A stretch of DNA of 64,000 nucleotides from Micropruina sp. (GTDB taxonomy: Bacteria; Actinomycetota; Actinomycetes; Propionibacteriales; Propionibacteriaceae). Under the pieces are notes generated by a model that worked only from the letters and a program-made list of their open reading frames with translations, was not told the DNA's origin and did not search any database. Each line of letters begins with the position of its first letter. The stretch's first letter is position 1. The stretch covers positions 1,178,001 to 1,242,000 of the forward strand of contig JADJVZ010000011.1 in assembly GCA_016716635.1 (NCBI GenBank). Reading direction: 5' to 3'. Of this stretch, positions 8,623 through 16,615 are shown piece by piece. A program made the translations under genes and the position numbers.

Positions 8623-9417
8623 TCACTTGTTGGGTTTGGCGAAGTCGAGGCCGAGACCGGGGTCGGCGGGCAGCGTCAGGTTGTCGGCGAGGAATGAATT
8701 GATGGTCATGCCGAAGTTTTGCTTGAGGTAGCTCCATAGGGCTCCCCCGGACGAGTTTTCGAAGCGATCGCGGAGCTGGGCAGCATCCCCGATGGCCTCG
8801 ATGCGATACGGACGTGTCAAGGACCGGTAGTCGACGGTGATGGCGCCGCCCGCACCGCGGATGGCGGTACGAGAACTCAGCCGGTGACCATTGATGGCAA
8901 TCGCCTCCGCCCCGGCGGCCCATAAGCCGTTGACGGCGGAGACGATGTCAGAGTCGACGATCCGACTACCTTGCGCCTGCGAATCGCCCCCCTCGTCGAC
9001 CACCAGCACGAACCCTGGTCCGGTGACAGGACGCATCCCGGTGGACGCGTCGAGGGCATCCAGTTGGCCCTGACTGGCTGACCCCCCATTGACCTGGTTG
9101 CTCAGGTTCCGGACGTCGGTCTGCACCGCGGCGAGTTGGGCTCGCAGTTTGTCCTGCTGTTGTTCGCCGGCCTTCACCCGATTGATGAGCTGAGTGCGCT
9201 CGTCCAAGGCAGCGGCGGCGTCCGTCCGCGTTTGGACAAACGACATGCCGATCATCAGCCCGAAGATGAGCAGGCCGATCGCAGCCAGCAGGTGGGCACT
9301 GTGCTTCGGCACGCCGCTTCGGGCCGCCAACGCATAAGACGGATCGACCGCGTCCCGGAACAACCCGAGCAACAGGTCCATGCTCTGGTCGGCGCGACGC
9401 GGCTCGCTCGGCGCCAT
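8623..9417 (-). CDS. DUF881 family membrane-anchored protein (Rv1823-like)
   Basis: This is the second DUF881 protein of the pair, 264 residues. A 50-residue cytoplasmic segment precedes one transmembrane helix (LLAAIGLLIFGLMIGMSF). A coiled coil follows (residues about 70-110, DERTQLINRVKAGEQQQDKL), then the extracellular DUF881 domain with GPGFVLVVDEGG and GAEAIAINGHRLSS. It starts three bases after the pgsA stop, so it belongs to the same transcription unit. Pairing with Sbp and the neighbouring DUF881 suggests a three-component membrane complex; this is inference from conserved order. Confidence 0.87.
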   Translation of the reverse strand: MAPSEPRRADQSMDLLLGLFRDAVDPSYALAARSGVPKHSAHLLAAIGLLIFGLMIGMSFVQTRTDAAAALDERTQLINRVKAGEQQQDKLRAQLAAVQTDVRNLSNQVNGGSASQGQLDALDASTGMRPVTGPGFVLVVDEGGDSQAQGSRIVDSDIVSAVNGLWAAGAEAIAINGHRLSSRTAIRGAGGAITVDYRSLTRPYRIEAIGDAAQLRDRFENSSGGALWSYLKQNFGMTINSFLADNLTLPADPGLGLDFAKPNK

Positions 9418-9420
9418 GAC

Positions 9421-10089
9421 TCAGGCCCCCACCGCAGGTGGGGCACCGCGACCCCGTACGGGGAAGGCTTGGAATACGTCCAAGGCCTGGCGCAGGTAGA
9501 TAAGCGCCGACCACCAGTACAAAGCAACGCCCCAGAGGACGAACGCCCACCCCGTGACCTGGGCGTAGATCGCCCAGGATGCGTGGTGGGATCCCAGGAG
9601 CACTAACGGAAACGCATAGAGCAGCGCGAACGTGGCGGCCTTTCCTAGGAAATGGACGGGCAGGTTCGTGAATCCCCGTCGTCGAAGCCCAGGAGCAATG
9701 AAGATCAGCATCATCACGTCGCGCGCCAACAGAATGACCACCAGCCACCAGGGAACGATGTCCCTGATCGCCAACCCGACGAGGGTGGCAATCGTGTAGA
9801 GCCGGTCGGCCATGGGGTCGAGAATCTGACCCAACCTGGACGTCTGGTGGAATCGTCGAGCGATGTAACCGTCGAGGAAATCGGTGAGCCCCGAAATGAT
9901 GAGCAGCCCGAGAGCCAGCCAGTCGTCGTGCTTGTGGATGAGCAGGTAGAGAAAGAGCGGGACGCCGAGGAGCCGCAGCATGCTCAAGGCGTTTGGCACC
10001 GTCCACACCCGGTCGGTGTCATAGGGTTCGCCGCTCACGCGGGCCAGCCTAGGCGATGCCTGGTCACCGTCGGTCACAGGCTCGCTCAC
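9421..10089 (-). CDS. pgsA: CDP-alcohol phosphatidyltransferase (PgsA2/cardiolipin-synthase-like)
   Basis: This 222-residue membrane enzyme transfers a phosphatidyl group from CDP-diacylglycerol to an alcohol acceptor. The full family signature is present: D73-G74-x2-A77-R78-x8-G87-x3-D91-x3-D95, plus D70. About six transmembrane helices are visible. Sequence features (DIVPWWLV, LPVHFLGKAATFALL) and the following DUF881-Sbp-DUF881 genes match Rv1822/PgsA2. That enzyme is annotated variously as phosphatidylglycerophosphate or cardiolipin synthase, so the acceptor is left open. The GTG at 10089 overlaps the HIT gene stop (GTGA). The longer upstream frame is a shadow of the HIT gene. Confidence 0.9.
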   Translation of the reverse strand: MSEPVTDGDQASPRLARVSGEPYDTDRVWTVPNALSMLRLLGVPLFLYLLIHKHDDWLALGLLIISGLTDFLDGYIARRFHQTSRLGQILDPMADRLYTIATLVGLAIRDIVPWWLVVILLARDVMMLIFIAPGLRRRGFTNLPVHFLGKAATFALLYAFPLVLLGSHHASWAIYAQVTGWAFVLWGVALYWWSALIYLRQALDVFQAFPVRGRGAPPAVGA

Positions 10090-10625
10090 CCGCGCCACGC
10101 TTGCGCCAGCAGTGCCCGCGCGTCCCCCAGCAGCTGAGGCAGTGCCCGGGTCTGTCCAATGATGGGGAGGAAGTTCATGTCCCCCTGCCAGCGGGGCACC
10201 ACGTGCTGATGCAGGTGCGCGGCGATCCCGGCGCCCGCGACCACGCCGAGATTCATCCCCACGTTGAAGCCGCCCGGGGCGCTGACAACCCGCAGCGTCG
10301 CGATGGCGTGCTGCGTGAGGGAGGCCAGTTCGTCGCGTTCCGCGTCTGTGAGGTCGGTGTAGTCCGACACATGTCGGTAGGGGCACACCATGACGTGTCC
10401 CGGCGAGTAGGGGTAGAGGTTCATGACCACGAAGCAGTGCTCGCCGCGGTGCACGATGAGCCCGTCCTCATCGTCCTTGCCGGGGGCCGCGCAGAAGGGG
10501 CACTGGGCAGGGGTGGAGTCCTTGGGCTTGCTCTCCCCGCCGATGTAGGCCATGCGGTGGGGCGTCCAGAGCCGTTGGAAGGCGTCCGGGACGCCCACCA
10601 ACGACTCACCCGGCTCGATCGTCAT
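10086..10625 (-). CDS. HIT-family hydrolase/phosphorylase (Ap4A-type)
   Basis: This 179-residue histidine-triad protein has the catalytic HLHQH motif (H137, H139, H141) followed by VVPRW, and a CPFC pair at residues 42-45. Mycobacterial Rv2613c, in the same thrS-HIT-pgsA order, is a diadenosine tetraphosphate phosphorylase. ThrRS can make Ap4A as a side product, so a clearing role beside thrS makes sense, though this is inference. The ATG overlaps the thrS stop (ATGA) and its own stop overlaps the pgsA GTG. That predicts strong translational coupling of all three. Confidence 0.9.
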   Translation of the reverse strand: MTIEPGESLVGVPDAFQRLWTPHRMAYIGGESKPKDSTPAQCPFCAAPGKDDEDGLIVHRGEHCFVVMNLYPYSPGHVMVCPYRHVSDYTDLTDAERDELASLTQHAIATLRVVSAPGGFNVGMNLGVVAGAGIAAHLHQHVVPRWQGDMNFLPIIGQTRALPQLLGDARALLAQAWRG

Positions 10626-12622
10626 GACGCGGCGGTCGGACTGTCGTTGCGGCGCGAGGCGATCCAGGACACGATCTCGTCAACCGCCTCCGCAACGGGG
10701 ACCCCGTTGCGTTGCGTGCCGTCGCGGAACCGGAACGACACCGCGCCCGCCTCGACGTCGTCGTGGCCGGCGATGAGGACGAAGGGAACCTTGTCCTTCG
10801 AGGCGTTGCGGATCTTCTTGCCGAAGCGGTCGTCGGAGTGATCGACCTCGACCCGGACGTTCTTGGCGCGCAGCAGGGCGGCGACCGTCTCCAGGTGAGC
10901 ACCGAACTCCTCGGCCACCGGGACGGCGATCACCTGGACGGGCGACAACCACGCCGGGAAGGCCCCCGCGTAGTGCTCGATGAGCACGCCCATGAATCGC
11001 TCGATGGAGCCGAACTTCGCCGAGTGGATCATCACCGGCTGCTGGCGGCTCCCGTCGGCGGCCGTGTACTCCAGACCGAAGCCGGCTGGCTGGCTGAAGT
11101 CGTATTGGATCGTCGACATCTGCCAGGTGCGGCCGATGGCGTCCTTGGCCTGGATCGAAATCTTGGGCCCGTAGAACGCGGCGCCACCGGGATCGGCCAC
11201 GACCGTGAGGCCGGATTCCGCCGCAACCTCGGCCAGGATGGCCGTCGCTTCGGCCCACTGGTCATCGGTGCCGATGAACTTGTCCTTCTTCTTGCCGTCG
11301 GCATCGCGGGTCGACAGCTCCAAGGCGACGTCGGTGAGGCCGAAATCGTTGAGCAACCCCAACACGAACTGCAGCAAGTGGCGCACCTCGTCCGGGGCCC
11401 CTTCCTTCGTGCAGTAGCTGTGCGAGTCGTCCTGGGTGATCGACCGCACGCGGGTGAGCCCCTGAAGCACGCCCGACTTTTCGTTGCGGTACACCGTCCC
11501 GAACTCGAACAACCGCAGCGGCAACTCGCGGTACGAGCGTCCGCGGGAGGCGTAGATGAGGTTGTGCATGGGGCAGTTCATGGCCTTGAGCCGGTAGGCG
11601 TGGCCGTCGTCATCGAGCGGCGGGAACATGCCGTCGCCGTAGTAGGGCAGGTGCCCCGAAGTGTAGAAGAGGTCCTCTTTGGCGATGTGGGGGGTGCCGA
11701 CGTACTGGAAGCCGTTGGCGAGGTGCGCCGCGCGGACGTAGTCCTCCATCTCGCGCTTGAGCACGCCACCCTTCGGGTGGATCAGCGGCAGACCCGAGCC
11801 GACGAGGTCGTGAAAGCTGAACAGGTCGAGTTCGACGCCGAGCTTGCGGTGGTCGCGCTTGGCGGCCTCCTCCAGGCGGGCCTTGTAGGCCAGCAGGTCG
11901 TCCTTGGTCGCCCACGCGGTGCCGTACAGGCGCTGAAGGGAGGCCTTGGCCTGGTCGCCGCGCCAGTAGGCCGCGGACGTACGCGTCAGTGCGAACCCGT
12001 TGCCCAGGTAGCCGGTGTGTGGCACGTGGGGTCCCCGGCACAGGTCTTTCCAGGCGGTGGTGCCGTTGGGACGCACGTTGTCGTAGATCGTCAGCTCACC
12101 GCCGCCAACCTCGACCGAACTGCCGTCGTCGTCCGAGCTATTCCCCTTGAGCCCGATGAGTTCGAGCTTGAAGGGCTCGGACGCCAGTTCGGCGCGGGCC
12201 TCGTCGTCGGAGACAACGCGGCGGACGAAACGCTGTCGCTCCTTCACGATGCGGGCCATGTCCTTTTCGAGCACGGTGAGCTCTTCGGGGGTCAACGGCG
12301 CGACCTGGAAGTCGTAGTAGAACCCGTCGGTGATCGGCGGACCGATACCGAGCTTGGCTTCCGGGTGCAGGTTCTGAAGAGCCTGGGCGGCGACGTGGGC
12401 GGCTGAATGGCGCAGCACGTAGAGACCTTCGGCGGTGGCGGTGCTGACCGCCTCGACGACATCGCCCTCGACGAGGGCCTGGGCGAGGTCACGCAACTCG
12501 TCGTTGACGCGCATGGCCACGACGGTGCGGTCGGAGGCGAACAGGTCCAAGCCCGTCGTGCCCGTCTCGACCGCTCGTACCTCGCGTGAATCGGGGTGGA
12601 CAACGGTGATGGAGACAGACAC
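10622..12622 (-). CDS. thrS: Threonyl-tRNA synthetase
   Basis: This is a class II synthetase of 666 residues that charges tRNA-Thr. It has an N-terminal TGS-like domain, a second editing-type domain with HSAAHVAAQAL, and the catalytic core with MNCPMH. C350 of MNCPMH is the zinc ligand that recognises threonine. Further core motifs are FEFGTVYRNEKSG, LTRVRSITQDDSH and an anticodon-binding C-terminus (VQVIAVPVAEEFG). The GTG at 12622 has GGAAAGGAAG upstream and was preferred to an ATG at 12706 that adds an unrelated peptide. No T-box leader can fit in the 86-bp gap to the divergent AEC gene. Confidence 0.98.
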   Translation of the reverse strand: MSVSITVVHPDSREVRAVETGTTGLDLFASDRTVVAMRVNDELRDLAQALVEGDVVEAVSTATAEGLYVLRHSAAHVAAQALQNLHPEAKLGIGPPITDGFYYDFQVAPLTPEELTVLEKDMARIVKERQRFVRRVVSDDEARAELASEPFKLELIGLKGNSSDDDGSSVEVGGGELTIYDNVRPNGTTAWKDLCRGPHVPHTGYLGNGFALTRTSAAYWRGDQAKASLQRLYGTAWATKDDLLAYKARLEEAAKRDHRKLGVELDLFSFHDLVGSGLPLIHPKGGVLKREMEDYVRAAHLANGFQYVGTPHIAKEDLFYTSGHLPYYGDGMFPPLDDDGHAYRLKAMNCPMHNLIYASRGRSYRELPLRLFEFGTVYRNEKSGVLQGLTRVRSITQDDSHSYCTKEGAPDEVRHLLQFVLGLLNDFGLTDVALELSTRDADGKKKDKFIGTDDQWAEATAILAEVAAESGLTVVADPGGAAFYGPKISIQAKDAIGRTWQMSTIQYDFSQPAGFGLEYTAADGSRQQPVMIHSAKFGSIERFMGVLIEHYAGAFPAWLSPVQVIAVPVAEEFGAHLETVAALLRAKNVRVEVDHSDDRFGKKIRNASKDKVPFVLIAGHDDVEAGAVSFRFRDGTQRNGVPVAEAVDEIVSWIASRRNDSPTAAS

Positions 12623-12726
12623 GGGTCTTCCTTTCCAAGGGGACATCTCGTCCCATTCTGCCGTACGGACACACGGCGGGGCGCCCCGACTACGCTTCAG
12701 GGGCACACGTGGACGAAGGGGGCGCG

Positions 12727-13631
12727 GTGATCGACATTCTGGTCAAGGCGCTCGCGCTGATTGCGATCATCGGCATCGGGCTCGGGATCAAACGCCTGGG
12801 CTGGGCCCGCACCGAGGACGTCGGACTCTTCGCCAAGTTGGTGCTGCGGGTCACCCTGCCCTGCGCCCTCGCGTCGGCGTTCAACGACTTCACCATCACG
12901 GCATCGCTCTTGGTGCTGTCTGCTCTGGGTTTGGTGGTCAACCTGATTCAGCAGACGACCGGGTACCTGATGGGACGGACCGCCGAAGAGCGCGCCTTCG
13001 GTGTGTTGAACGTCAACAGCTACAACATGGGCGCCTTCGCGACCCCGTACCTGGCCGGCTTCATGGGACCGCAGACGATCGTGTACAGCGCCATGTTCGA
13101 CGTCGGAAACGCCCTGGGCGCGGCGGGCGTGGGGTACGCCTGGTCGTCCTCCTTGGCCCGGGGCGCGCGGCTGACGCCCTGGCAGTTTCTGAGGCTGATG
13201 TTCTCGTCGGTGATCTTCGACGTCTACCTTTCTTGGTGATCATGCGGCTCTTCGACCTGCACCTGCCAGCCCCGATCCTGACCTTCACGTCACTGGTGGG
13301 GTCGGCCAACACGTTCTTGGCGATGTTGATGATCGGGATCGGGCTGGAGCTTCGCCTCCCGAACCACAAATATGCTGCGGCCGCTCGGTACTTGGGCGTC
13401 CGATACGGCTGGGCGATCGTCTTCGCCTTGGTGACCTGGTTCCTGCTCCCCCTGGATCACCCCAGCAAAGTGGTGCTGACCATGGTCTACTTCGCCCCCA
13501 TCGCGTCGATGATCCCGGGCTTCACCCAAGAGAATGGCGGCGACGTCGAGTTGTCGTCCTTCATGAACGGCATCTCGATCGTGGTGGCCATGATCTCGAT
13601 GCCGCTGCTCGCCGCTGTCGTCAAGGGCTGA
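12727..13631 (+). pseudogene. AEC (auxin efflux carrier) family permease, frameshifted
   Basis: Two reading frames together encode one AEC-type permease of about 300 residues. The first (GTG 12727, preceded by GAAGGGGG) gives the N-terminal five helices with AKLVLRVTLPCALASAF and NVNSYNMGAFATPYL. It ends at a TGA at 13237-13239. The second frame continues from about 13230 with FLVIMRLFDLHLP, LVGSANTFLAMLMIGIGLELR and a C-terminal helix ending at 13631. Adding one T to the run at 13229-13231 restores YLFLVIMRLF and a single protein. AEC proteins export organic anions or auxin-like acids. Whether the break is genuine decay or a sequencing error cannot be told here. Confidence 0.8.
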
Positions 13632-13652
13632 ACGGCGCCGGCCAAGGGGTTT

Positions 13653-13949
13653 CTACTTCTGGACGTCGACGCCGAAATACTGGCGCATCGCCTTGTTGAC
13701 CTTGCCGCGGTTCAGGTGGCGGAACTGAGCGGGAGCCACGATCTGCTCGTCGCCGCGCCAGAGGCCTTCGAATTGGGCGTTGGTGTGCCACGCGCTCGTG
13801 ATCGTGGCCGGCTCCCCCGTGCGGGCGTCGATCCCGGTGAGGGTCGTCGTCCACTCGGCGCCACCGTTGACCGTGGACAGGGCCGAGACCGTCAGGGTCG
13901 CGTTCTCGAGGAACGCGCGGCTCGTGGCGTCGGCGGTCGTCCTGGTCAT
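13653..13949 (-). CDS. Hypothetical protein, 98 residues
   Basis: This is a short basic protein that I do not recognise. It has no signal peptide or membrane helix. The middle, EWTTTLTGIDARTGEPATITSA, suggests a small beta-rich fold, and the end (HLNRGKVNKAMRQYFG) is a basic helix. The ATG at 13949 has GGGGAG seven bases upstream; an open frame extends further but without a ribosome site. It converges on the AEC gene and is followed upstream by the tRNA terminator. Confidence 0.6.
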   Translation of the reverse strand: MTRTTADATSRAFLENATLTVSALSTVNGGAEWTTTLTGIDARTGEPATITSAWHTNAQFEGLWRGDEQIVAPAQFRHLNRGKVNKAMRQYFGVDVQK

Positions 13950-14060
13950 GGTGTCTCCCCCTCGAGGAGTCGCGGCGCGGGCCTGGGCACGAACATCTGC
14001 TGAGCACTCCACGCTACGTCCCCAACCAAAGCCAGGGATCAAGCCAGCGGGAAAGAAGAA

Positions 14061-14089
14061 GGCTGGCTAGGTATTACACCTAGCCAGCC
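14061..14089 (-). terminator. Intrinsic terminator of the minus-strand tRNA operon
   Basis: A perfect 12-bp stem (GGCTGGCTAGGT / ACCTAGCCAGCC) with a 5-nt loop lies just after the last minus-strand tRNA. In the minus direction it is followed by TTCTTCTTTC, as expected for a factor-independent terminator of the tRNA-Gly-Cys-Val transcript. Confidence 0.85.
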
Positions 14090-14095
14090 CCTTGG

Positions 14096-14167
14096 TGGGC
14101 GACACTGGGTTCGAACCAGTGACCTCTTCCGTGTCAGGGAAGCGCGCTACCACTGCGCCAGCCGCCC
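14096..14167 (-). tRNA. tRNA-Val(GAC)
   Basis: A complete cloverleaf is visible: 7-bp acceptor stem GGGCGGC/GTCGCCC, D arm GCGC/GCGC, anticodon stem CTTCC/GGAAG with loop CTGACAC (anticodon GAC), and T loop TTCGAAC. The discriminator is A and the gene is followed by an encoded CCA (14095-14093). It is the last gene of a Gly-Cys-Val minus-strand tRNA operon. Confidence 0.97.
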
Positions 14168-14168
14168 G

Positions 14169-14239
14169 AGGTGGAGACGGGATTTGAACCCGTGTACACG
14201 GATTTGCAGTCCGTTGCCTCGCCTCTCGGCCACTCCACC
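14169..14239 (-). tRNA. tRNA-Cys(GCA)
   Basis: The cloverleaf has acceptor stem GGTGGAG/CTCCACC, anticodon loop CTGCAAA (anticodon GCA) and T loop TTCAAAT. The discriminator base is U, the usual base for tRNA-Cys. One base separates it from the downstream tRNA-Val. Confidence 0.97.
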
Positions 14240-14279
14240 GGCTTGAGACCGGTCTCGTGGTTTTTGAGACCTTTCTCCG

Positions 14280-14352
14280 AGCGGACGACGGGATTCGAAC
14301 CCGCGACCCTCACCTTGGCAAGGTGATGCTCTACCAACTGAGCCACGTCCGC
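14280..14352 (-). tRNA. tRNA-Gly(GCC)
   Basis: The cloverleaf has acceptor stem GCGGACG/CGTCCGC, anticodon stem TCACC/GGTGA with loop TTGCCAA (anticodon GCC) and T loop TTCGAAT. The discriminator is U. It is the first gene of the minus-strand tRNA operon, about 40 bp upstream of tRNA-Cys. Confidence 0.97.
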
Positions 14353-14461
14353 ATGCCCCGATCAACGGTGCCTGGCAACAATAGCCAACGGTCGCGAGCC
14401 CGAGCAAACTGAGGCGGAATTGCGTTTCGCGGCGGCGGATCTTGTATCGTTGGACCTCCGC

Positions 14462-14533
14462 GGGCGATTGGCGCAGGGGTAGCGCGCTTCGTTCACACCG
14501 AAGAGGCCACTGGTTCGAACCCAGTATCGCCCA
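14462..14533 (+). tRNA. tRNA-Val(CAC)
   Basis: The cloverleaf has acceptor stem GGGCGAT/ATCGCCC, anticodon stem CTTCG/CGAAG with loop TTCACAC (anticodon CAC) and T loop TTCGAAC. It is divergent from the Gly-Cys-Val operon. The two valine tRNAs share most of their body sequence, so they are probably paralogues. Confidence 0.97.
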
Positions 14534-14834
14534 CCGCGGCCATTGAGCCTTTGGCAACAAACCAGGCTTCAGGGGCCCACTCGATTTCAGGATCAAAGGC
14601 CCCTGCTCGTGGCAAATCTTGTGCGAACCGTTGGCACCTCACTGGGGAGCTCCGGGGGCGAGTGCGGTGGCCCTGAGGCGGAAATCCTCACAGTGGAACC
14701 ACAGATTCCAAATGATGAGATTCCATCTCACGATACGATCCCCGAAACTTGCACTACGACACGTAGTTGACGAGAGTTTGCACAACAACTTCGGCAGTGT
14801 CGCCGTCTTCCCTCTACGCAGGAAAGGCAGCTAG
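14534..14834 (+). other. Gene-free stretch with several hairpins, upstream of the CbiX-like gene
   Basis: No convincing gene lies here. I see an 8-bp inverted repeat CAGGGGCC/GGCCCCTG (14570-14605, 20-nt loop), which may end the tRNA-Val transcript but lacks a T run. A small GAGAT/ATCTC hairpin lies near 14717-14729. A perfect ACTACG-aca-CGTAGT hairpin spans 14753-14767. No B12 riboswitch box is apparent. The GGAAAGG at 14821 is the ribosome site of the next gene. Confidence 0.5.
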
Positions 14835-15656
14835 ATGACCGCCCCCGCACTCGTTCTAGTTTCCAATGGCCATTCGGATGCGATTGTGGCCGGAGTCACG
14901 ACCACGATGGCGACAGCTCTGGCGACGACGCGTCGCGAGCTCCAGGTTGATGCCGCGTTCCTCGACGGCCCCAATCCCGGTGACGTGATCGATCGCCTCG
15001 TGCGCCGCGGCGTCGAAGAGATCGTCCTCTCCCCCCTGGAGTTGACCTGCGCCGTCAGCTCCGACCCGACGATCCAACTGCTCCGCCTCGCGGCCCTAGA
15101 TCGCCACCCGGACGTCCGGATTCAGATCGCTCGCCCCGTCGGGCCTGAGGCCTCCCTGCTGTGCCTGCTGGACCGTCGCCTGCGTTCGGCCTTGGCTCGC
15201 GTCCGCTGCCTAGAGCTGGACGGTCTCGTGCTCTCCTCGGCGTGCTGTGGGGACATGCGCGGCGCGGCCCTCCTGGCCCGTCGTGCCCGCCAGTGGTCCA
15301 CCCATCACCGCCTGCCCTGCGTCACCGCCGCGGCGGACGGCTCCGGGCCTTCGGTCGCTCAGGCCGTGGCCTCGCTGCGTTCGCAAGGACGGCGCCACAT
15401 CGCCGTCGGATCATTCTTCCTGGCCCCGGATTCCCGCTTCCAGGCGCAGGCCGACCTGGCCATGCACTGCGGGGCCGTCGCTGTCTCCGACCCCTTGGGC
15501 CCCGAGACCGAGGTACTAGATCTCGTGCTCGGACGTTACGCCTTCGCCGCGATGGACCTTCTGGACTTCGATTTCCCGGAGATTGTCGACGAGCCCGAGA
15601 CAGAGCCGGACCACGACGAGGTGGCAACCCCCCACCTTCAGTTGGTCAGCGCCTAA
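14835..15656 (+). CDS. CbiX/SirB-like chelatase-family protein
   Basis: This is a 273-residue tandem-domain protein. Each half resembles the CbiX/sirohydrochlorin chelatase fold: LVLVSNGHSDAIVAG at residues 6-20, and GLVLSSACCGDMRGAALL in the second half. A typical C-terminal stretch follows (HIAVGSFFLAPDSRFQAQAD, then DPLGPETEVLDLVLGRY). Family members insert Fe or Co into sirohydrochlorin for siroheme or cobalamin. The usual first-domain HGS motif reads NGHSD here and the second half has no matching histidine, so catalytic competence is uncertain. No other tetrapyrrole gene is nearby. ATG with GGAAAGG upstream. Confidence 0.7.
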   Translation: MTAPALVLVSNGHSDAIVAGVTTTMATALATTRRELQVDAAFLDGPNPGDVIDRLVRRGVEEIVLSPLELTCAVSSDPTIQLLRLAALDRHPDVRIQIARPVGPEASLLCLLDRRLRSALARVRCLELDGLVLSSACCGDMRGAALLARRARQWSTHHRLPCVTAAADGSGPSVAQAVASLRSQGRRHIAVGSFFLAPDSRFQAQADLAMHCGAVAVSDPLGPETEVLDLVLGRYAFAAMDLLDFDFPEIVDEPETEPDHDEVATPHLQLVSA

Positions 15657-15657
15657 C

Positions 15658-16536
15658 TCAGATAGCAGCGACGCGGGCCTTTTCGGCAGCGACGTCGAAG
15701 TTGGCGGCGGGCCAGGTGAACCCCTGCGCGACCAGCTGTTCCTTGAGGATCTCGGCGATTGCCCAGTTGCGGTACCACTTGCGATCGCTGGGGATGACGT
15801 ACCAGGGCGCGGCGTCGGTATTGCAGCGCTCCAGAGCGTCCTTGTACGCCTCCATGTAGGCGCCCCATTTCTCGTGGGCGTTCACGTCGCGCGGGTTGTA
15901 TTTCCAGTACTTCGACGGGTCTGCCAGGCGGGCTGCGAGGCGCAGCTTCTGCTCACCGGGGCTGATGTTCAAGAAGCACTTGATGATGAGGTAGCCGGCG
16001 GCCGCGAGCTCGGCCTCAAACGTGTTGATCAGGTCGTAACGTCCGTCCCATTCCGACACCGGAACCAGGTTCTCGACCCGGACAACCAGGACGTCCTCAT
16101 AGTGCGAGCGGTCAAAAATACCGATCATGCCGGGGTCTGGCAGTGCGTTGCGGATGCGCCACAGGAAGTCGTGACTCAACTCCTCGGGCGTCGGCGCCTT
16201 GAACCCCTTGATGTGGACGCCCTGCGGATCAACGAGGCCGACGGCGTGGGTGATGACGCCGCCCTTGCCGGAGGTGTCCATGCCCTGGAGCACCAACAGC
16301 ACGCGCTTGGCGTCCACCGGGGTGCTCTTGCCGTTGGCGAACAGCCGCTCCTGCAGGTCAGCAAGGATCGGCCCGATCGCAGCCGTGTACCCATCGGCGT
16401 CGCTCTTACCGTGCCCTGGGTAACCCGGACGCCCGGCGGGATCAAGTGATGCCATGTTGACCGGGCCCTTGGGGAGCCGGAGTAGCTCGCTGATCGACTT
16501 GGAGGGACGCACGGTCGAGTTTGACTTCTTTGCCAT
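15658..16536 (-). CDS. ppk2: PPK2-family polyphosphate kinase/nucleotide phosphotransferase
   Basis: This 292-residue enzyme transfers phosphate between polyphosphate and a nucleotide. The Walker A loop is QGMDTSGKGG at about residues 84-93. The Walker B region is IGIFDRSHYEDVLVVRV, followed by the lid and a conserved tail (PWYVIPSDRKWYRNWAI). These match single-domain PPK2 proteins that phosphorylate AMP or ADP/GDP; the class cannot be set by eye. The ATG at 16536 lacks a strong ribosome site; a GTG at 16554 is the alternative start. It is divergent from ligC and converges on the CbiX-like gene with one base between stops. Confidence 0.93.
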   Translation of the reverse strand: MAKKSNSTVRPSKSISELLRLPKGPVNMASLDPAGRPGYPGHGKSDADGYTAAIGPILADLQERLFANGKSTPVDAKRVLLVLQGMDTSGKGGVITHAVGLVDPQGVHIKGFKAPTPEELSHDFLWRIRNALPDPGMIGIFDRSHYEDVLVVRVENLVPVSEWDGRYDLINTFEAELAAAGYLIIKCFLNISPGEQKLRLAARLADPSKYWKYNPRDVNAHEKWGAYMEAYKDALERCNTDAAPWYVIPSDRKWYRNWAIAEILKEQLVAQGFTWPAANFDVAAEKARVAAI

Positions 16537-16615
16537 GCCGCAAGTGTGGACCACACGGCCGTCCTGTGGTACTTCCTAGTTCCGTGTCGACCTGTGTCTG
16601 GCCCGGGAACCCCGG

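Noticed and set aside
10712..12406. 564-residue open frame antisense to thrS
   Set aside because: Same reason; thrS is fully conserved on the other strand.
12623..12726. T-box leader before thrS
   Set aside because: The gap to the divergent gene is too short and no specifier loop is seen.
14147..14596. 149-residue open frame over the tRNA genes
   Set aside because: Overlaps four tRNAs; contains their sequence translated.
14534..14834. B12 riboswitch before the CbiX-like gene
   Set aside because: No B12 box beyond a chance match inside the tRNA.
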